This document shows positions 9,755 to 21,986 of a stretch of DNA of 64,000 bases, in pieces. Within the stretch, counting starts at the first letter, position 1; each line of letters begins with the position of its first letter. Source of the stretch: Gammaproteobacteria bacterium (GTDB lineage Bacteria; Pseudomonadota; Gammaproteobacteria; UBA4575). Both the position numbers and the translations under genes were made by a program. The stretch spans positions 1 through 64,000 of the forward strand of contig WTFY01000018.1 in assembly GCA_011523795.1 (NCBI GenBank), given 5' to 3'. The notes below the pieces were generated by a model that was not told the origin of the DNA, searched no databases, and saw only the letters and a list, made by a program, of their open reading frames with translations.

Positions 9755-12316
9755 ATGGTCGCACGAACCCAGATTAAACACACCCCTATGATGCAGCAAT
9801 ATTTGCGTCTCAAGGCTGACTACCCGGATATGCTCCTGTTTTACCGTATGGGGGATTTTTTCGAACTTTTCTTTGAAGATGCCAAACGTGCAGCCAGATT
9901 GCTGGACCTGACACTGACTTCTCGCAACAAGAATGCAGCAGATGAAATTCCCATGGCAGGTGTACCCGTACACTCTATCGAAAAGCACCTGAGAAAGCTG
10001 CTGCGTCAAGGTGAATCTGTTGTGATCTGTGACCAAGTAGGTGATCCTGCAAGCAGCAAAGGCCTGGTAGAACGGAAAGTTACCCGGATCGTCACGCCTG
10101 GTACAGTCACCGAGAACGAGTTACTTGACTACGGTCGTGACAATTTCCTGCTGGCAATCTGCCAGGCCAACCGGTCTGCAGGACTCGCCTACATAGACTT
10201 GAGCTCAGGTCGTTTCATACTGCAGACATGTGAAGGGCTTCAAGAACTCTCAAGTGAAATAGATCGTATCCAGCCCGCCGAAATTCTGTTGCCTGAAAAT
10301 GCTGCAATAAACTTCAAGAATGGATCGGTAGTTAAACGATTGCCCACCTGGCACTTTGAACTTGACAGTGCCATCACAGCCTTGTGCAAACAGTTTTCCA
10401 CACGAGACCTGAGTGGTTACGGAAGCATGGAACACACCCTGGCAATCTCGGCAGCCGGTGCTGTACTCCAGTATCTCAAGGATACGCAAAAGACGGCACT
10501 GCCTCACATCAATGGGCTGCAATTGAAAAGAAACGAGGAATTCCTGCTGATTGACGGCATCTCAAGAAACAACCTTGAAATAGAGCAATCCACGAGAGGA
10601 CAAAAATCCCATAGCCTCATAGGCGTACTTGACAATACAGTATCCGCCATGGGGGCACGCCAATTGCGCGCATGGCTCAGCCAGCCAACCAGAATACAGT
10701 CCATACTGCTCAAAAGACATGCTGCAATTGAGCAACTCATTCAATTTGGTGAATTCGAAAACTTGCGCAATCTGCTGGCCAGGATTAGCGATATTGAGCG
10801 AATTCGCAGCCGTATCGCTTTACGGACCGCGCAGCCAAGGGACCTGGATGCGTTGCGCAAAACAGTAGGCATGACCCCTTCGATCCTTCAGGCGCTCAAA
10901 GACTATACGGAAGACTTGCTGACAGAATGCTCCGGTCTGCTGAGCCGGCATGAACACCTGGGTTCTGCTCTCGCTCAGGCATTGGTAGACGAACCCCCGG
11001 CTGTCCTCCACGATGGCGGAATCATCAGGCCGGGATTTGATGAAGAACTGGACAGGCTGCGCCAGATGAGTGAAAACGCCAACCTGTTTCTGGTCGACCT
11101 GGAGCAAAAGGAAAAAGACGCAACCCGGATATCCTCGCTGAAGGTAGCCTACAACCGCGTTCACGGATATTACATAGAAATATCCCGCAGCCAAATAAAC
11201 CAGGTCCCCGAACACTACATCCGCAGGCAGACCCTGAAAAATGCAGAGCGGTACACCACGCCGGAACTAAAACAGTTTGAGGATGAAGTGCTGAGCGCCA
11301 AGGAAAGGGCACTACGATACGAAAAACATCTGTACGACAAACTGATTGACAAGCTGTCCCGGGAACTCGATACGATCCAGAACTGTGCCCAAGGACTCGC
11401 ACAGCTGGATGCACTGGTCTCGCTTGCTGAGCGTGCAGTTACGCTGAATTACGTGCAGCCCAAGTTTACAGGTGAAAACTGCATAAAAATCACTCGTGGC
11501 CGACATCCAGTCCTGGAGCAGGTCCAGGATGAACCGTTTACTGCAAATGACACTTTCCTGGACACTCAACACAAGCTGCTTCTCATCACCGGTCCAAACA
11601 TGGGAGGAAAATCCACATATATGAGACAAGTGGCACTGATTACATGGCTTGCTTATACCGGCAGCTATGTACCTGCGGATTCCGCTTTAGTTGGCCCGGT
11701 TGATGCAATCTACACGCGTATAGGCGCATCGGACGATTTAAGTTCTGGAAACTCAACGTTTATGGTTGAAATGACCGAAGCAGCCAAAATTCTAAACAAT
11801 GCAACCTGTGACAGCCTGGTGATCATGGATGAAGTCGGCCGTGGTACGAGCACCTACGACGGGCTTGCTCTGGCTTGGTCGTGTGCAGAACATCTGAGCA
11901 CGGTAAATGACTCCTACACCTTGTTTGCGACGCATTACTTTGAACTCACACAGCTGCCGAAGCATTACGACAACATTCAAAATATTCACATTGATGCCAT
12001 TGAGCACGACGAAAACATAGTTTTCCTGCATGCAGTGAAAGAAGGTCCTGCAAACCAGAGTTATGGCGTGCAGGTTGCCAAGCTTGCAGGCATACCCAAA
12101 TCCGTCATCGCCAATGCCAAGCTGAAACTTAGACAACTCGAACTGTCTGGCTGTCAGAAAGACGAGCCCGATAATGAGATGCAACCGGGGCTCCCACTGC
12201 AAGAGAGTTCTGAGCACCCGTTATTTGAATATCTGGCAGCGGTAGACCCTGACGATCTCAGCCCCAAGGATGCACTTGAAATATTGTATAAACTTAAAGA
12301 ACTTGTTAGACAATAG
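9755..12316 (+). CDS. mutS: DNA mismatch repair protein MutS
   Basis: An 853-residue ATPase that recognises mismatches and recruits MutL. The N-terminal mismatch-binding FxE lies in [13 protein letters not shown] (about residue 39-41). The Walker [10 protein letters not shown] is at about 613-621, followed by [14 protein letters not shown] and the Walker B region [16 protein letters not shown]. Length is normal. It diverges from pncC and is followed by fdxA 109 bp downstream, a common gammaproteobacterial pairing. Confidence 0.98.
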   Translation: MVARTQIKHTPMMQQYLRLKADYPDMLLFYRMGDFFELFFEDAKRAARLLDLTLTSRNKNAADEIPMAGVPVHSIEKHLRKLLRQGESVVICDQVGDPASSKGLVERKVTRIVTPGTVTENELLDYGRDNFLLAICQANRSAGLAYIDLSSGRFILQTCEGLQELSSEIDRIQPAEILLPENAAINFKNGSVVKRLPTWHFELDSAITALCKQFSTRDLSGYGSMEHTLAISAAGAVLQYLKDTQKTALPHINGLQLKRNEEFLLIDGISRNNLEIEQSTRGQKSHSLIGVLDNTVSAMGARQLRAWLSQPTRIQSILLKRHAAIEQLIQFGEFENLRNLLARISDIERIRSRIALRTAQPRDLDALRKTVGMTPSILQALKDYTEDLLTECSGLLSRHEHLGSALAQALVDEPPAVLHDGGIIRPGFDEELDRLRQMSENANLFLVDLEQKEKDATRISSLKVAYNRVHGYYIEISRSQINQVPEHYIRRQTLKNAERYTTPELKQFEDEVLSAKERALRYEKHLYDKLIDKLSRELDTIQNCAQGLAQLDALVSLAERAVTLNYVQPKFTGENCIKITRGRHPVLEQVQDEPFTANDTFLDTQHKLLLITGPNMGGKSTYMRQVALITWLAYTGSYVPADSALVGPVDAIYTRIGASDDLSSGNSTFMVEMTEAAKILNNATCDSLVIMDEVGRGTSTYDGLALAWSCAEHLSTVNDSYTLFATHYFELTQLPKHYDNIQNIHIDAIEHDENIVFLHAVKEGPANQSYGVQVAKLAGIPKSVIANAKLKLRQLELSGCQKDEPDNEMQPGLPLQESSEHPLFEYLAAVDPDDLSPKDALEILYKLKELVRQ

Positions 12317-12425
12317 CCACCAGACCATATGCAGCCAAATCGTAGTATAGTCTTGAACGGAAATTTGCCAGTTCACTGCTCGATCATCCTCACCTTGACA
12401 TCTATCTTGCCCGCTCACTTTCTTC

Positions 12426-12749
12426 ATGACATTCGTTGTAACGGAATCCTGTATAAACTGTAAATACACGGAATGTGTTGAAGTGTGCCCTGTGGATTGC
12501 TTTCACGAGGGGCCCAACATACTGGTCATAGATCCTGAAGAATGCATTGACTGTGCGATGTGTGAAACCGAATGCCCCGTGAATGCCATTGTCAGTGAAG
12601 ATGACCTGCCTGAACCACAACTTGAGTTTTTGACTCTCAATGAGCAGCTTGCCAGAAAGTGGCCAGTGATAACCTGCATGAAACCAGCATGCAAGGACGC
12701 TGAAAAATGGAAATCAATCGAGAGCAAACGTCATTTGCTGGAAGAATAA
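12426..12749 (+). CDS. fdxA: Seven-iron ferredoxin FdxA
   Basis: A 107-residue 3Fe-4S/4Fe-4S electron carrier. Cysteines form [17 protein letters not shown] near the N-terminus and [14 protein letters not shown] at about 39-51. The C-terminal extension (to 107) is the one seen in Azotobacter-type ferredoxin I. No obvious Shine-Dalgarno precedes the ATG. It converges with cmoB, whose stop is only 25 bp away. Confidence 0.95.
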   Translation: MTFVVTESCINCKYTECVEVCPVDCFHEGPNILVIDPEECIDCAMCETECPVNAIVSEDDLPEPQLEFLTLNEQLARKWPVITCMKPACKDAEKWKSIESKRHLLEE

Positions 12750-12774
12750 CCTTTAATCATCGTCACTGACAGGA

Positions 12775-13758
12775 TCAAGCGGGCTTTTCAGCAATAATGC
12801 ATGCCCGCAACGGTGCAGCATACCCTTCGACGGTCTGGTGATGATTGCTTGGATTCAGTGCATCAGCAAGGGAATACCCCTTCATCCACTCTGTCTGCCG
12901 CTGCTCTTGAACCGTGGTCATGGTCTTGTCGACCAGCCTTGTTCTGATGAAACCGGCTGCTTTCAGCCAGGCACTCACCAGCTTGAAACTCGGTACCATC
13001 CATACATTTCTCATGTTCGCATAGCGTCCATCGGGAATGAGCGCATCCGTGGCACGGCTCTCAATTATCAATGTTTCCAGCAGAAACTGTCCTCCCGCCC
13101 GCAACAGACTGTACACCAGGTCAAGATGTTTTCCTGGGTGTCGCTGATGATACAAGACACCCATGGAGAAAGCCGTGTCAAACCCTGAAAGCAAGCCTGT
13201 AAACTCCTCGAGCCTGAATGGGAGAACAAATGCGAGACGAGGCTCAGGCAAGTATTTCTGCAGGGCTGAAAACTGAAATGCATACCTCCAGACCGGGTCA
13301 ATCCCCAACACAAAAGCCGCACCGGCACCTTGCATGCGTAAAGTGTAGTAACCGTTGCTGCACCCGATATCCAGTACGGATTTCCCATGCAGACTCTCCA
13401 GGCAAGGCATGATGCGTGACCACTTCAAGTCACTCCTCCATTCAGCATCGATCAGAATCCCAAACACATCAAAAGGCCCTTTCCGCCAAGGACTCAAAGA
13501 CATCAGGCCTCGTTTGAGCGCCTCGCCTTGCTGAACTGTGCAGTCTGTATTCCTGCCGATAACCGGTGCAGCCTGGTCGAGGTCCACAAACGACGGAGAA
13601 ATATCTGGTAAAGACTCCGTCAGTTGTTTCCACTCTGAATAACTGCCATGGCCGGGATTTTCATATCTGGAACTCAGCTTGCCCATGAGCTCGGTCTCAG
13701 AGGCTTTAAGCTTTGTACAACGCAGTGATTCAGCAAGACGCGAATGAAGAGAATTCAT
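12775..13758 (-). CDS. cmoB: tRNA U34 carboxymethyltransferase CmoB
   Basis: Transfers the carboxymethyl group of carboxy-SAM to 5-hydroxyuridine at tRNA position 34, making cmo5U. The 327-residue protein has the family N-terminal region ending SPWRKGPFDVFGILIDAEWRSDLKW, the Rossmann motif LDIGCSNGYY, and the C-terminal NVWMVPSF region. Its start overlaps the cmoA stop by four bases, so the two are translationally coupled in one operon with prfC upstream. Confidence 0.97.
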   Translation of the reverse strand: MNSLHSRLAESLRCTKLKASETELMGKLSSRYENPGHGSYSEWKQLTESLPDISPSFVDLDQAAPVIGRNTDCTVQQGEALKRGLMSLSPWRKGPFDVFGILIDAEWRSDLKWSRIMPCLESLHGKSVLDIGCSNGYYTLRMQGAGAAFVLGIDPVWRYAFQFSALQKYLPEPRLAFVLPFRLEEFTGLLSGFDTAFSMGVLYHQRHPGKHLDLVYSLLRAGGQFLLETLIIESRATDALIPDGRYANMRNVWMVPSFKLVSAWLKAAGFIRTRLVDKTMTTVQEQRQTEWMKGYSLADALNPSNHHQTVEGYAAPLRACIIAEKPA

Positions 13759-14489
13759 TTGATTGCTATATAGGAGATGAAATTCAGGTGCTTCATCAAC
13801 ACATAGATCCTGGAAAAGCCAGCTCGCCGCAAACGTTCAAGATGATGCGTATCAGTATCCCGAACCATGACATTCTCCAAAGCCTCTCTCTTCTGGCTTA
13901 TCTCGAGATCGCTGTACCCCTGGGCAAGCTTGTAGCGATCATGCAGATCCTGCATGAATGACTCTTCATCAACCTGCTCATGCATGATCTTTTCCGATAA
14001 AAGCATTGCGGAGCCCTGGGTCATACCTGAATATATCTTCATGAGGAGTGCATCACGCTTGACCGGGTCAATAAACTGCAATGTGTAATTCAGTATGACA
14101 AGGGATGCATTCTCAATGCTGATTTCGCTGACATCACAGCATACAGGGCTGATCCTGAAGTCTCGATTCAGGCTCTCCAGCTTGCCTGCTAACCGCTGGA
14201 TCATCACAGGTGAATTGTCCACTGCGAATATCTTGACTCTTTCGGGATACAAAGCCTCGGCAATTCCAAGGGATGCCGTTCCGAGCGAACAACCAAGATC
14301 GTATACGTGGGTGCCCTCGGAAACAAACCTCCGCGCAATGATCTGCAGGAGTGTGCCCAAAACTTCATAGCCAGGTACCGACCTGCGAATCATATCCGGA
14401 AACACGTCTGCAACCTCTTCATTGAACTCGAAGCCATGCACCTCAACCAGCTTGTCAGCGTAGATCCGATCTTTCTTGGGAGGAGACAT
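13755..14489 (-). CDS. cmoA: Carboxy-S-adenosyl-L-methionine synthase CmoA
   Basis: Makes carboxy-SAM from SAM and prephenate, the cofactor used by CmoB. The 244 residues include FPDMIRRSVPGYEVL, the SAM-binding motif YDLGCSLGTASL, and the conserved VILNYTLQFIDP stretch. It follows prfC by 29 bp and overlaps cmoB, so the modification pathway is complete here except for the hydroxylation step. Confidence 0.97.
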   Translation of the reverse strand: MSPPKKDRIYADKLVEVHGFEFNEEVADVFPDMIRRSVPGYEVLGTLLQIIARRFVSEGTHVYDLGCSLGTASLGIAEALYPERVKIFAVDNSPVMIQRLAGKLESLNRDFRISPVCCDVSEISIENASLVILNYTLQFIDPVKRDALLMKIYSGMTQGSAMLLSEKIMHEQVDEESFMQDLHDRYKLAQGYSDLEISQKREALENVMVRDTDTHHLERLRRAGFSRIYVLMKHLNFISYIAIK

Positions 14490-14518
14490 TTCAGGCTTCC
14501 CACATGCCAGGCAAACGT

Positions 14519-16141
14519 TCAGCCGCTTTCAGACACTGGGTTATGTTCCCGGATAGCATGAAATCTTATTCGGGGCCACTTTTCTTCAACCATTTGCAGA
14601 TTAACGCGCGTTGGAGCCATGTATACAAGCTCGTCACTATGGTCCATGGCAACATTGGCTGCCAGCTTGTTTTTAAAAGCAAGCAACTCGACACTGTCAT
14701 CACACACAACCCAGCGAGCAAGCTGTACCTGCACAGCTTCGAACTCACAGTCTACATTGTACTCATGTTTTAACCTGTGCCGAACCACATCAAACTGCAG
14801 TGCACCGACTGCTCCCAGTATCAGGTCATTGTTGACAATAGGCCGATACAGCTGCGTAGCTCCTTCTTCACAAAGCTGGACCAGCCCTCTTTGCAATGCC
14901 TTCAGCTTCAGGGGGACTTTAAGATGAACACGCTTGAATAATTCCGGGGCAAACTTTGGTATACCCGTGAAAACGAGTTTTTCGCCTTGCGTGAAGGTAT
15001 CCCCGACCCGGATCGTGCCATGATTATGAAGTCCAATGATGTCGCCCGGATAGGCCCTTTCGATCTGTTCACGGGATGAAGCGACCAGAGCTAATGCATT
15101 GTTTACCTTTATGTCCCGGTTCAGGCGGACATGCTGCAATTTCATTCCCTTCTGAAAACTGCCAGAACAAACCCTCACAAATGCGAGACGATCCCTGTGA
15201 TTGGGGTCCATGTTGGCCTGTATCTTGAATACAAAACCGGTAAAGCACTCTTCATTTGTACACAACATTCTCGTTTCCCTGTCTGAAACATTAACTTTTC
15301 TTGGCTGCGGCCCAGGGGCAAAATCTACGAGCCTGTCCATCAGTTCCTCTATTCCAAAATTATTGATGGCAGAGCCGAAAAATACTGGTGTGAGTTCACC
15401 ATTCAGAAATGCCTGGCAGTCAAATGCATGGCTTGCACCACGTACCAGTGCAATTTCATCACGCAGTTCCTGAGCCATACTGCCTATCAATTGATCCAGA
15501 AGAGGGTTATCCAGCCCTCCTTCAACCACCCCTTGCAAAGCACTACCATTCTGCCGCCTGTCATAAAGGCGAACTGAGTCGCTGAGCAGGTCAAATATCC
15601 CCTTGAAATGCCTGCCCATACCCACTGGCCAGGTCACCGGGGCACACTTGATCTTTAACACACGCTCCACTTCATCCAGCAGTTCTACAGGTTCTCTGCC
15701 ATCTCGGTCCATCTTGTTTATGAAAGTAATAATTGGCGTATTACGTAATCTGCACACTTCCATCAATTTGATGGTGCGTTCTTCAACACCTTTAGCGTTG
15801 TCGATCACCATCAAGGCCGAATCGACGGCCGTCAATGTCCTGTAGGTATCTTCAGAGAAATCCGCATGGCCGGGAGTATCCAGCAAGTTTATAACGCAAT
15901 CTTTGTATGCAAACTGCATGACTGAGCTTGTGATTGAAATTCCGCGTTGCTTTTCCAGCTCCATCCAGTCCGACACTGCATAACGGGCCGTCTTGCGGCC
16001 TTTCACTGAGCCTGCCAGCTGAATTGCACCGCCAAACAACAAAAGCTTTTCAGTAATCGTAGTCTTGCCTGCGTCCGGATGGGAAATGATCGCAAACGTC
16101 CGCCTCTTGTTAATCTGGTTAACGAAATCGGATTCACTCAT
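14519..16141 (-). CDS. prfC: Peptide chain release factor 3
   Basis: A GTPase that recycles RF1/RF2 from the ribosome after termination. G1 is [11 protein letters not shown]3 is [16 protein letters not shown] and G4 is NKMDRDGR. I take the ATG at 16141 (540 residues, [20 protein letters not shown]), which matches family length. A TTG six codons upstream (16159) would give 546 residues. It is the first gene of a likely prfC-cmoA-cmoB operon. Confidence 0.96.
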   Translation of the reverse strand: MSESDFVNQINKRRTFAIISHPDAGKTTITEKLLLFGGAIQLAGSVKGRKTARYAVSDWMELEKQRGISITSSVMQFAYKDCVINLLDTPGHADFSEDTYRTLTAVDSALMVIDNAKGVEERTIKLMEVCRLRNTPIITFINKMDRDGREPVELLDEVERVLKIKCAPVTWPVGMGRHFKGIFDLLSDSVRLYDRRQNGSALQGVVEGGLDNPLLDQLIGSMAQELRDEIALVRGASHAFDCQAFLNGELTPVFFGSAINNFGIEELMDRLVDFAPGPQPRKVNVSDRETRMLCTNEECFTGFVFKIQANMDPNHRDRLAFVRVCSGSFQKGMKLQHVRLNRDIKVNNALALVASSREQIERAYPGDIIGLHNHGTIRVGDTFTQGEKLVFTGIPKFAPELFKRVHLKVPLKLKALQRGLVQLCEEGATQLYRPIVNNDLILGAVGALQFDVVRHRLKHEYNVDCEFEAVQVQLARWVVCDDSVELLAFKNKLAANVAMDHSDELVYMAPTRVNLQMVEEKWPRIRFHAIREHNPVSESG

Positions 16142-16328
16142 TGGATGTTTTCCAGTCAAAAACCTGCTTCGGGCTCGATTGAGGATGGCTTGGCTTTACA
16201 GCACCCTTGTTATCATTGAGCCTGTTCCTCGGAATCACAGGATAAATATCTGATTTGCAAAGCTTCATAATGCGGGGACATGGACTGCAGCAATCGGCCA
16301 CAACTCGGGTGTCGTGTACAGCCTTTTC

Positions 16329-16793
16329 TCAGAGTGATTTTGCCAGGATCACAGCGTTTTCACGCCCCACAGAACATGGGTAGTAGTTCTTGCGGATGCC
16401 GATCTCATTGAAACCTTCCGAAAAATACAGTGACAAGGCATTAAAATTTGTTGTACGCACCTCCAGAAATGCCGTGTCAGCTTCTTGGCTACGTGCAAAT
16501 GTGAGCATCTGCCCCAGCAGATACCTGCCTTTGCCCTGTCCACGGCAATCGGGGTCTATACACAGATTCAGAATATGGCACTCCCCGACGGCAATCGACA
16601 TCACCCCGTAGCCGACTACGGCTTGAGGGGTTTCCAGCACCCAGGAGGAATTTCCATGCTGCATACAGTCCAGGAATATCCCTTCTGTCCAGGGAAATTG
16701 ATAGCTCCTCTTTTCAATATCGAGTACAACCGGCAAATCAATTTCAGCCATCAGCCGGCAAGCTCCCGCGAAGTGGTCCAGCGCTGTATTCAT
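16329..16793 (-). CDS. rimI: Ribosomal-protein-alanine acetyltransferase RimI
   Basis: A GNAT-fold N-acetyltransferase that acetylates the N-terminal alanine of ribosomal protein bS18. The acetyl-CoA loop is CRGQGKGRYLL, preceded by CHILNLCIDPD, and the C-terminal ALSLYFSEGFNEIGIRKNYY is typical of RimI. Starts at 16793 (154 codons with stop) or 16751 (MAEIDLPVVLDIEKRSY) are both possible. The second has GGGAG about 11 bases upstream. A perfect TATAAT lies just upstream of the first. Confidence 0.88.
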   Translation of the reverse strand: MNTALDHFAGACRLMAEIDLPVVLDIEKRSYQFPWTEGIFLDCMQHGNSSWVLETPQAVVGYGVMSIAVGECHILNLCIDPDCRGQGKGRYLLGQMLTFARSQEADTAFLEVRTTNFNALSLYFSEGFNEIGIRKNYYPCSVGRENAVILAKSL

Positions 16794-16800
16794 ACACTCA

Positions 16801-16806
16801 ATTATA
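16801..16806 (-). promoter_or_regulatory. Possible -10 element before rimI
   Basis: TATAAT on the minus strand lies seven bases before the ATG at 16793. If used, transcription would begin almost at that ATG, so the message would be leaderless from there, or translation would start at the internal ATG at 16751. No good -35 was seen. Confidence 0.3.
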
Positions 16807-16841
16807 GAACACACTACAGGACACGTTCAGGCCATGGTGTA

Positions 16842-17582
16842 TCAGCCGGGTTGACTCGGGTCTTGTGAATCCTTGATCCTGACAGCAAGTTTCAGATCTT
16901 CCCAGGCACGACGTTTCTGTTGCGGGCTACGCAACAGGTAGGCGGGGTGATAGGTGGCAACTACAGGTATGCCAGTATCCCCATACTGATGAGGTATGCC
17001 ACGCAGACGCCCTATAGAAGTATTCGTGTCAAGAAGGGCCTGGGCTGCAATTCTGCCCATCGCCAAAATGATCTTGGGTTGAATGAAGCTGATCTGCTGA
17101 TGCAGGTATGGGTGACAGTTCACGATTTCCTCTTGATGCGGGTCCCTGTTTTCAGGCGGCCTGCACTTGAGGATATTTGTGATGAAAACCTGATCACGTG
17201 TAAGCCCAATCGCGAGAAGCATTTTCGTAAGCAACTGACCGGCCCTGCCCACAAACGGCTCTCCTTTACGGTCTTCCTCAAATCCGGGGGCCTCGCCTAT
17301 AACAAGCCACTCAGCATGCGGATGGCCCGTCCCGAAGACCGTTTGTGTGCGTGTACGGTGCAATTCACACAAAGTACATGCCGCGACCGTTTTCTGGAGG
17401 GTTTCCAGGCTGGCAGCCTCATCGACTCCCGCTGCGCCGGGTAGGTCAGGCTCCTGGTCCACAGGTAGAACAGTGCTGTCCTGCGCGGACTGTATCTGAG
17501 CAGAGCTTGGGCCAGATGATTTCAATTCCCACGCCTGAACTCCAATCCTATCCAGATAATACTGGCGCTTTAATCTATCCAT
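16842..17582 (-). CDS. Family 4 uracil-DNA glycosylase
   Basis: Removes uracil from DNA; the family 4 enzymes carry a 4Fe-4S cluster. In this 246-residue protein the active-site motif [20 protein letters not shown] and the second motif [11 protein letters not shown] are clear, with cluster cysteines in [10 protein letters not shown] and downstream at CRPPENRDP. Residues 20-60 are a low-complexity Ser/Pro/Asp stretch, as often seen before the catalytic domain. It lies 18 bp after leuA and 48 bp before rimI on the same strand. Confidence 0.93.
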   Translation of the reverse strand: MDRLKRQYYLDRIGVQAWELKSSGPSSAQIQSAQDSTVLPVDQEPDLPGAAGVDEAASLETLQKTVAACTLCELHRTRTQTVFGTGHPHAEWLVIGEAPGFEEDRKGEPFVGRAGQLLTKMLLAIGLTRDQVFITNILKCRPPENRDPHQEEIVNCHPYLHQQISFIQPKIILAMGRIAAQALLDTNTSIGRLRGIPHQYGDTGIPVVATYHPAYLLRSPQQKRRAWEDLKLAVRIKDSQDPSQPG

Positions 17583-17600
17583 CTATCGATGAATCTGTGT

Positions 17601-19145
17601 TCAGATGTCATGTTGAGGATGAGCCCTGGTTTCTGGAGCTTCCAGCTTGTTCAATGCATGCAGGTAGGCTTTCGCTGACGCCAAAATGATATCCGTGTCA
17701 GCGCCATGTCCGTTGACGATCCTTCCGGATTTTTGCAGGCGGACTGTAACCTCGCCCTGGGCATCGGTACCCGTCGTAATATTGTTCACTGAATATAGCT
17801 GCAACTGTGACTGGCTGGTAACAATCTCCTCGATTGCACGAAATGTGGCATCGACAGTACCTCCGCCATTTGCTTCTGCAATTTTTTCCTCACCGTCCAC
17901 CAACAAGGTGATTTTGGCAGAAGGAACCTCGCCCGTTTCCGATTGTGCTTTCAGTGACACCAGCTTGAAATATTCGCTTTTTTCATAACTTGTCTCGGAC
18001 ACCAGTGCATGCAGGTCTTCATCATAGATTTCATGTTTCCGGTCAGCCAAGTCTTTGAAGTTCGCAAAAGCATGATTGAGTTCTTCTTCCGTATCAAAGG
18101 CCACGCCCAGTTCATGCAGGCGTGTACGGAAAGCATTGCGGCCGGAGTGCTTGCCCAGCACGATTTTATTGGACGCCCAGCCCACATCCTCTGCCCGCAT
18201 GATTTCGTAAGTTTCCCTGGCCTTGAGCACGCCATCTTGATGAATGCCTGCCTCATGGGCAAAGGCATTGGCTCCAACAATCGCTTTGTTAGGCTGAACG
18301 GGAAAGCCTGTTACGGTTGAGACCATACGTGAAGTCGGTACGATCTGCCTGGTATCCACGCCAGTAATGCAAGGGAATACATCTTGCCTGGTATGCACGG
18401 TCATGACGATTTCCTCCAGAGAGGCATTGCCTGCCCGTTCGCCCAGGCCATTAATTGTGCATTCTACTTGACGCGCACCATTCAACACCGCAGAAAGTGA
18501 ATTTGCAGAGGCCAGCCCGAGATCATTGTGGCAGTGGACAGAGAAAATCACTTTGTCCGAATCAGGAATATTTTCAATCAGGCGCGCAAGCAAATCCCCA
18601 AATTGATGTGGAATGTTGTACCCGACCGTGTCAGGGATATTGATCGTTGTCGCTCCTGCCCTGATTACATTTTCAATGACCCTGCAGAGGAAATCGAATT
18701 CCGAGCGCCCGGCATCTTCCGGAGAGAACTCAACATCATCAGTGTACTGTCTCGCCTGCCTGACTGCAGCCACTGCCTGCTCAATGACCTGGTCTTCTGA
18801 CATACGCAATTTACGCTGCATATGAATGGGGGAAGTGGCAATGAATGTGTGAATCCTTGCAGACTCTGCAAATTCCAAGGCTTCACTCACGCGCTCAATG
18901 TCCTTTTTCAGTGCACGCGCCAATCCACAAACGGTGCTTTCCTTGACCACGCGCGCCACGGCACTCACCGCTTCAAAATCCCCGACACTGGCCATTGGAA
19001 ATCCCACTTCAATGACATCAACCCGCATGCGTTCCAGTGCCTTTGCGATATGAATCTTCTCATCACGCGTCATCGACGCCCCGGGACTTTGCTCACCGTC
19101 CCTAAGGGTTGTATCAAAAACGATCAGTTTTTCTTTGGTAACCAT
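17601..19145 (-). CDS. leuA: 2-isopropylmalate synthase
   Basis: Condenses 2-ketoisovalerate with acetyl-CoA, the first committed step of leucine synthesis. The 514 residues hold [16 protein letters not shown] at the N-terminus, the metal-binding [23 protein letters not shown], and a C-terminal leucine-binding regulatory domain (about 390-510). Start is ATG at 19145 with GTAGGAAC before it. A 330-bp upstream gap has small hairpins that may act in control. Confidence 0.97.
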   Translation of the reverse strand: MVTKEKLIVFDTTLRDGEQSPGASMTRDEKIHIAKALERMRVDVIEVGFPMASVGDFEAVSAVARVVKESTVCGLARALKKDIERVSEALEFAESARIHTFIATSPIHMQRKLRMSEDQVIEQAVAAVRQARQYTDDVEFSPEDAGRSEFDFLCRVIENVIRAGATTINIPDTVGYNIPHQFGDLLARLIENIPDSDKVIFSVHCHNDLGLASANSLSAVLNGARQVECTINGLGERAGNASLEEIVMTVHTRQDVFPCITGVDTRQIVPTSRMVSTVTGFPVQPNKAIVGANAFAHEAGIHQDGVLKARETYEIMRAEDVGWASNKIVLGKHSGRNAFRTRLHELGVAFDTEEELNHAFANFKDLADRKHEIYDEDLHALVSETSYEKSEYFKLVSLKAQSETGEVPSAKITLLVDGEEKIAEANGGGTVDATFRAIEEIVTSQSQLQLYSVNNITTGTDAQGEVTVRLQKSGRIVNGHGADTDIILASAKAYLHALNKLEAPETRAHPQHDI

Positions 19146-19475
19146 TAGTTCCTACTCACATAATTCCTACGAGTGAATACCCCGAATTAATATTCTTGGC
19201 TGAATGGACGGAATGTGCGTTTAGCCTCGCCAGGTACGTATCGCGCTGCTACCGCAGCAGCAGAAGCAGGGAAAGGAAGCAAGCGGCATGCCCGGTATTA
19301 CATCCGGGTAATAGTGCAAACTCAGCTTGTGCGGGAACTACTTTCACAGGGGCACTATACCCTACAAATTCACAATTTTCTAGAACTCCAGCTTCCGCCT
19401 TAATTTTAACGAATAACAGTCAAGCAATTTCCTTCGTATAACAGCGCACAGACAATGCCGGTAAAGTCAATCCTG
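19146..19475 (-). promoter_or_regulatory. leuA upstream region with hairpins
   Basis: There is no convincing gene between pssA and leuA. On the transcript strand I see a 6-bp hairpin GCTGCT-GCGGT-AGCAGC (19245-19261). I also see a pair of mutually exclusive stems around 19291-19310: CCCGG/CCGGG and ATTAC/GTAAT overlap, so only one can form. A short reading frame crosses this stretch but has no leucine run. A leader-type control is possible but unproved. Confidence 0.3.
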
Positions 19476-20255
19476 TCAATTCTCTATTTTCACTGAACTA
19501 TGAACACTGCGTTTGCGTTTGCGCTTGACACGAATGGCGAACAGGACTGGCCCTGAGATTGCATAGACGGCAGACAGCGCAAAAACCAGCTTTGGCGGGT
19601 CTATTGAAACGAGTATGAACCCCAAAACGACTGCCAGCATGACCATGTAGGGAATACGATCGGACAAATTTATATCCTTAAAGCTGTAATATGAAAAATT
19701 ACTCACCATAAGCGCACCCAGCAGAATGGTGAGCACCAGGGCGGCAATCGCAAAATCCTCGCGAGATAATTGCAAATCGTGGCAAACCCAGATGAAACCC
19801 ACCAGTGCGGCAGCTGAAGCCGGGCTTGGCAATCCTTGAAAGTAGCGTTTACTGGTTACCGTGACCCGTGCATTAAATCTGGCCAGACGCAATGCGACTG
19901 CAGCAGTGTAGAAAAATGCCGCCAGCCAGCCCAGCTTTGACCAGACCCAGGGAAAGTTACCAAAGTGTACAAATGCCCACTCATACACTACAAGAGACGG
20001 CGCGACTCCGAACGACACCATGTCTGAAATGCTGTCATATTGCGCACCGAATTTGCTGGTGGTGTGGGTTAATCGTGCGATTCTCCCATCAAAAAAATCA
20101 AGAAACATTGCAATGATGATCGCGATAGCAGCCCAGGCAAACTTATCAGTGGTAGCAGCAACGATGGCATAAAACCCAGCAAACAAGGCGCCCGTAGTGA
20201 GCAGATTTGGTAACAGATATATTCCTTTTCGGAATTTGTTTTCAGAATTGTTCAT
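19476..20255 (-). CDS. pssA: CDP-diacylglycerol-serine O-phosphatidyltransferase
   Basis: Makes phosphatidylserine from CDP-diacylglycerol and serine in the inner membrane. The 259-residue protein has the CDP-alcohol phosphotransferase signature DFFDGRIARLT...GAQYDSISDMVSFG (DG-x2-AR-x8-G-x3-D-x3-D) near residues 54-82 and about eight membrane helices. It is the membrane type II form, not the E. coli soluble type. It lies 11 bp after the Psd-like gene, which would act next in the pathway. Confidence 0.95.
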   Translation of the reverse strand: MNNSENKFRKGIYLLPNLLTTGALFAGFYAIVAATTDKFAWAAIAIIIAMFLDFFDGRIARLTHTTSKFGAQYDSISDMVSFGVAPSLVVYEWAFVHFGNFPWVWSKLGWLAAFFYTAAVALRLARFNARVTVTSKRYFQGLPSPASAAALVGFIWVCHDLQLSREDFAIAALVLTILLGALMVSNFSYYSFKDINLSDRIPYMVMLAVVLGFILVSIDPPKLVFALSAVYAISGPVLFAIRVKRKRKRSVHSSVKIEN

Positions 20256-20266
20256 AAGAACACAGT

Positions 20267-20887
20267 CTATGTTTCAGCTTCATGCACGAATTCAGCCAAT
20301 TGATCACTCCCGGCACGGACACATTGTCCCGCATCAATGCCAATATGTGCAGTGGATGGCAGATAAATTACCACAACACAGGAAAATGCGATAAAGCCGC
20401 AACGTTGACCTTGCCCCAGTTTTTCGCCTGCATTGATCCTGCAGCTTGCGTGACGCAGTATGGAGTCCAGATTGGCTACCATTACGGCATCATCCTGCTC
20501 ATCAGTTTGCACCCATAAAGCAAGCTCAGAACCAGTAAGCCACTTTGATGAACGAACCCAGAGATTCTGCACCTTGCCCTCAACCGGGCTGTGAACATTG
20601 AACTCGCCCAGCAATGACTGACGCAGACTGATGGCCTGTGCGGTCCGTTTCAGATACGGGTCATACACCGACTGCTTGATGTCGATGACTCTTCCATCTA
20701 CCGGGCTCACAACTGCAAGTGGTAATGCCGGAATAGTACGTTTGAAGTCTCGAAACAGTACCAGGAGTGCCAGCCATGCCAGCCACGCAGGCCACACCAG
20801 CTGAAACCCGAACTGAAAGTGCATGATTGCCGTAGTGATGCCCAGTACAAGCATTGCGGGCCGGACTTCTCTAGCAATTGGAACCAT
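20267..20887 (-). CDS. psd: Phosphatidylserine decarboxylase-like protein without the Gly-Ser site
   Basis: Aligns by eye with the short (about 210 residue) phosphatidylserine decarboxylase type: two N-terminal membrane segments (about 10-45), LAVVSPVDGRVIDI at 57-70, NVHSPVEGKV at 97-106 and RCGFIAFSCVVVIYLP at 162-177. In active enzymes the last motif reads FGSR and the chain cuts itself at the Gly-Ser bond, so that the Ser becomes the pyruvoyl cofactor. Here the four residues read F-S-C-V (168-171), with Cys170 where Ser is expected. The place between pssA and ilvC supports a phospholipid role. It may be a slow Cys variant or a non-decarboxylating relative. Confidence 0.75.
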   Translation of the reverse strand: MVPIAREVRPAMLVLGITTAIMHFQFGFQLVWPAWLAWLALLVLFRDFKRTIPALPLAVVSPVDGRVIDIKQSVYDPYLKRTAQAISLRQSLLGEFNVHSPVEGKVQNLWVRSSKWLTGSELALWVQTDEQDDAVMVANLDSILRHASCRINAGEKLGQGQRCGFIAFSCVVVIYLPSTAHIGIDAGQCVRAGSDQLAEFVHEAET

Positions 20888-20930
20888 CTTGACCGGTCAT
20901 AACATAAACATGTTATGCAAGCAGCGAATG

Positions 20931-21965
<1,035 letters not shown>

Positions 21966-21986
21966 TCAAATCCGATACTAATGTAC

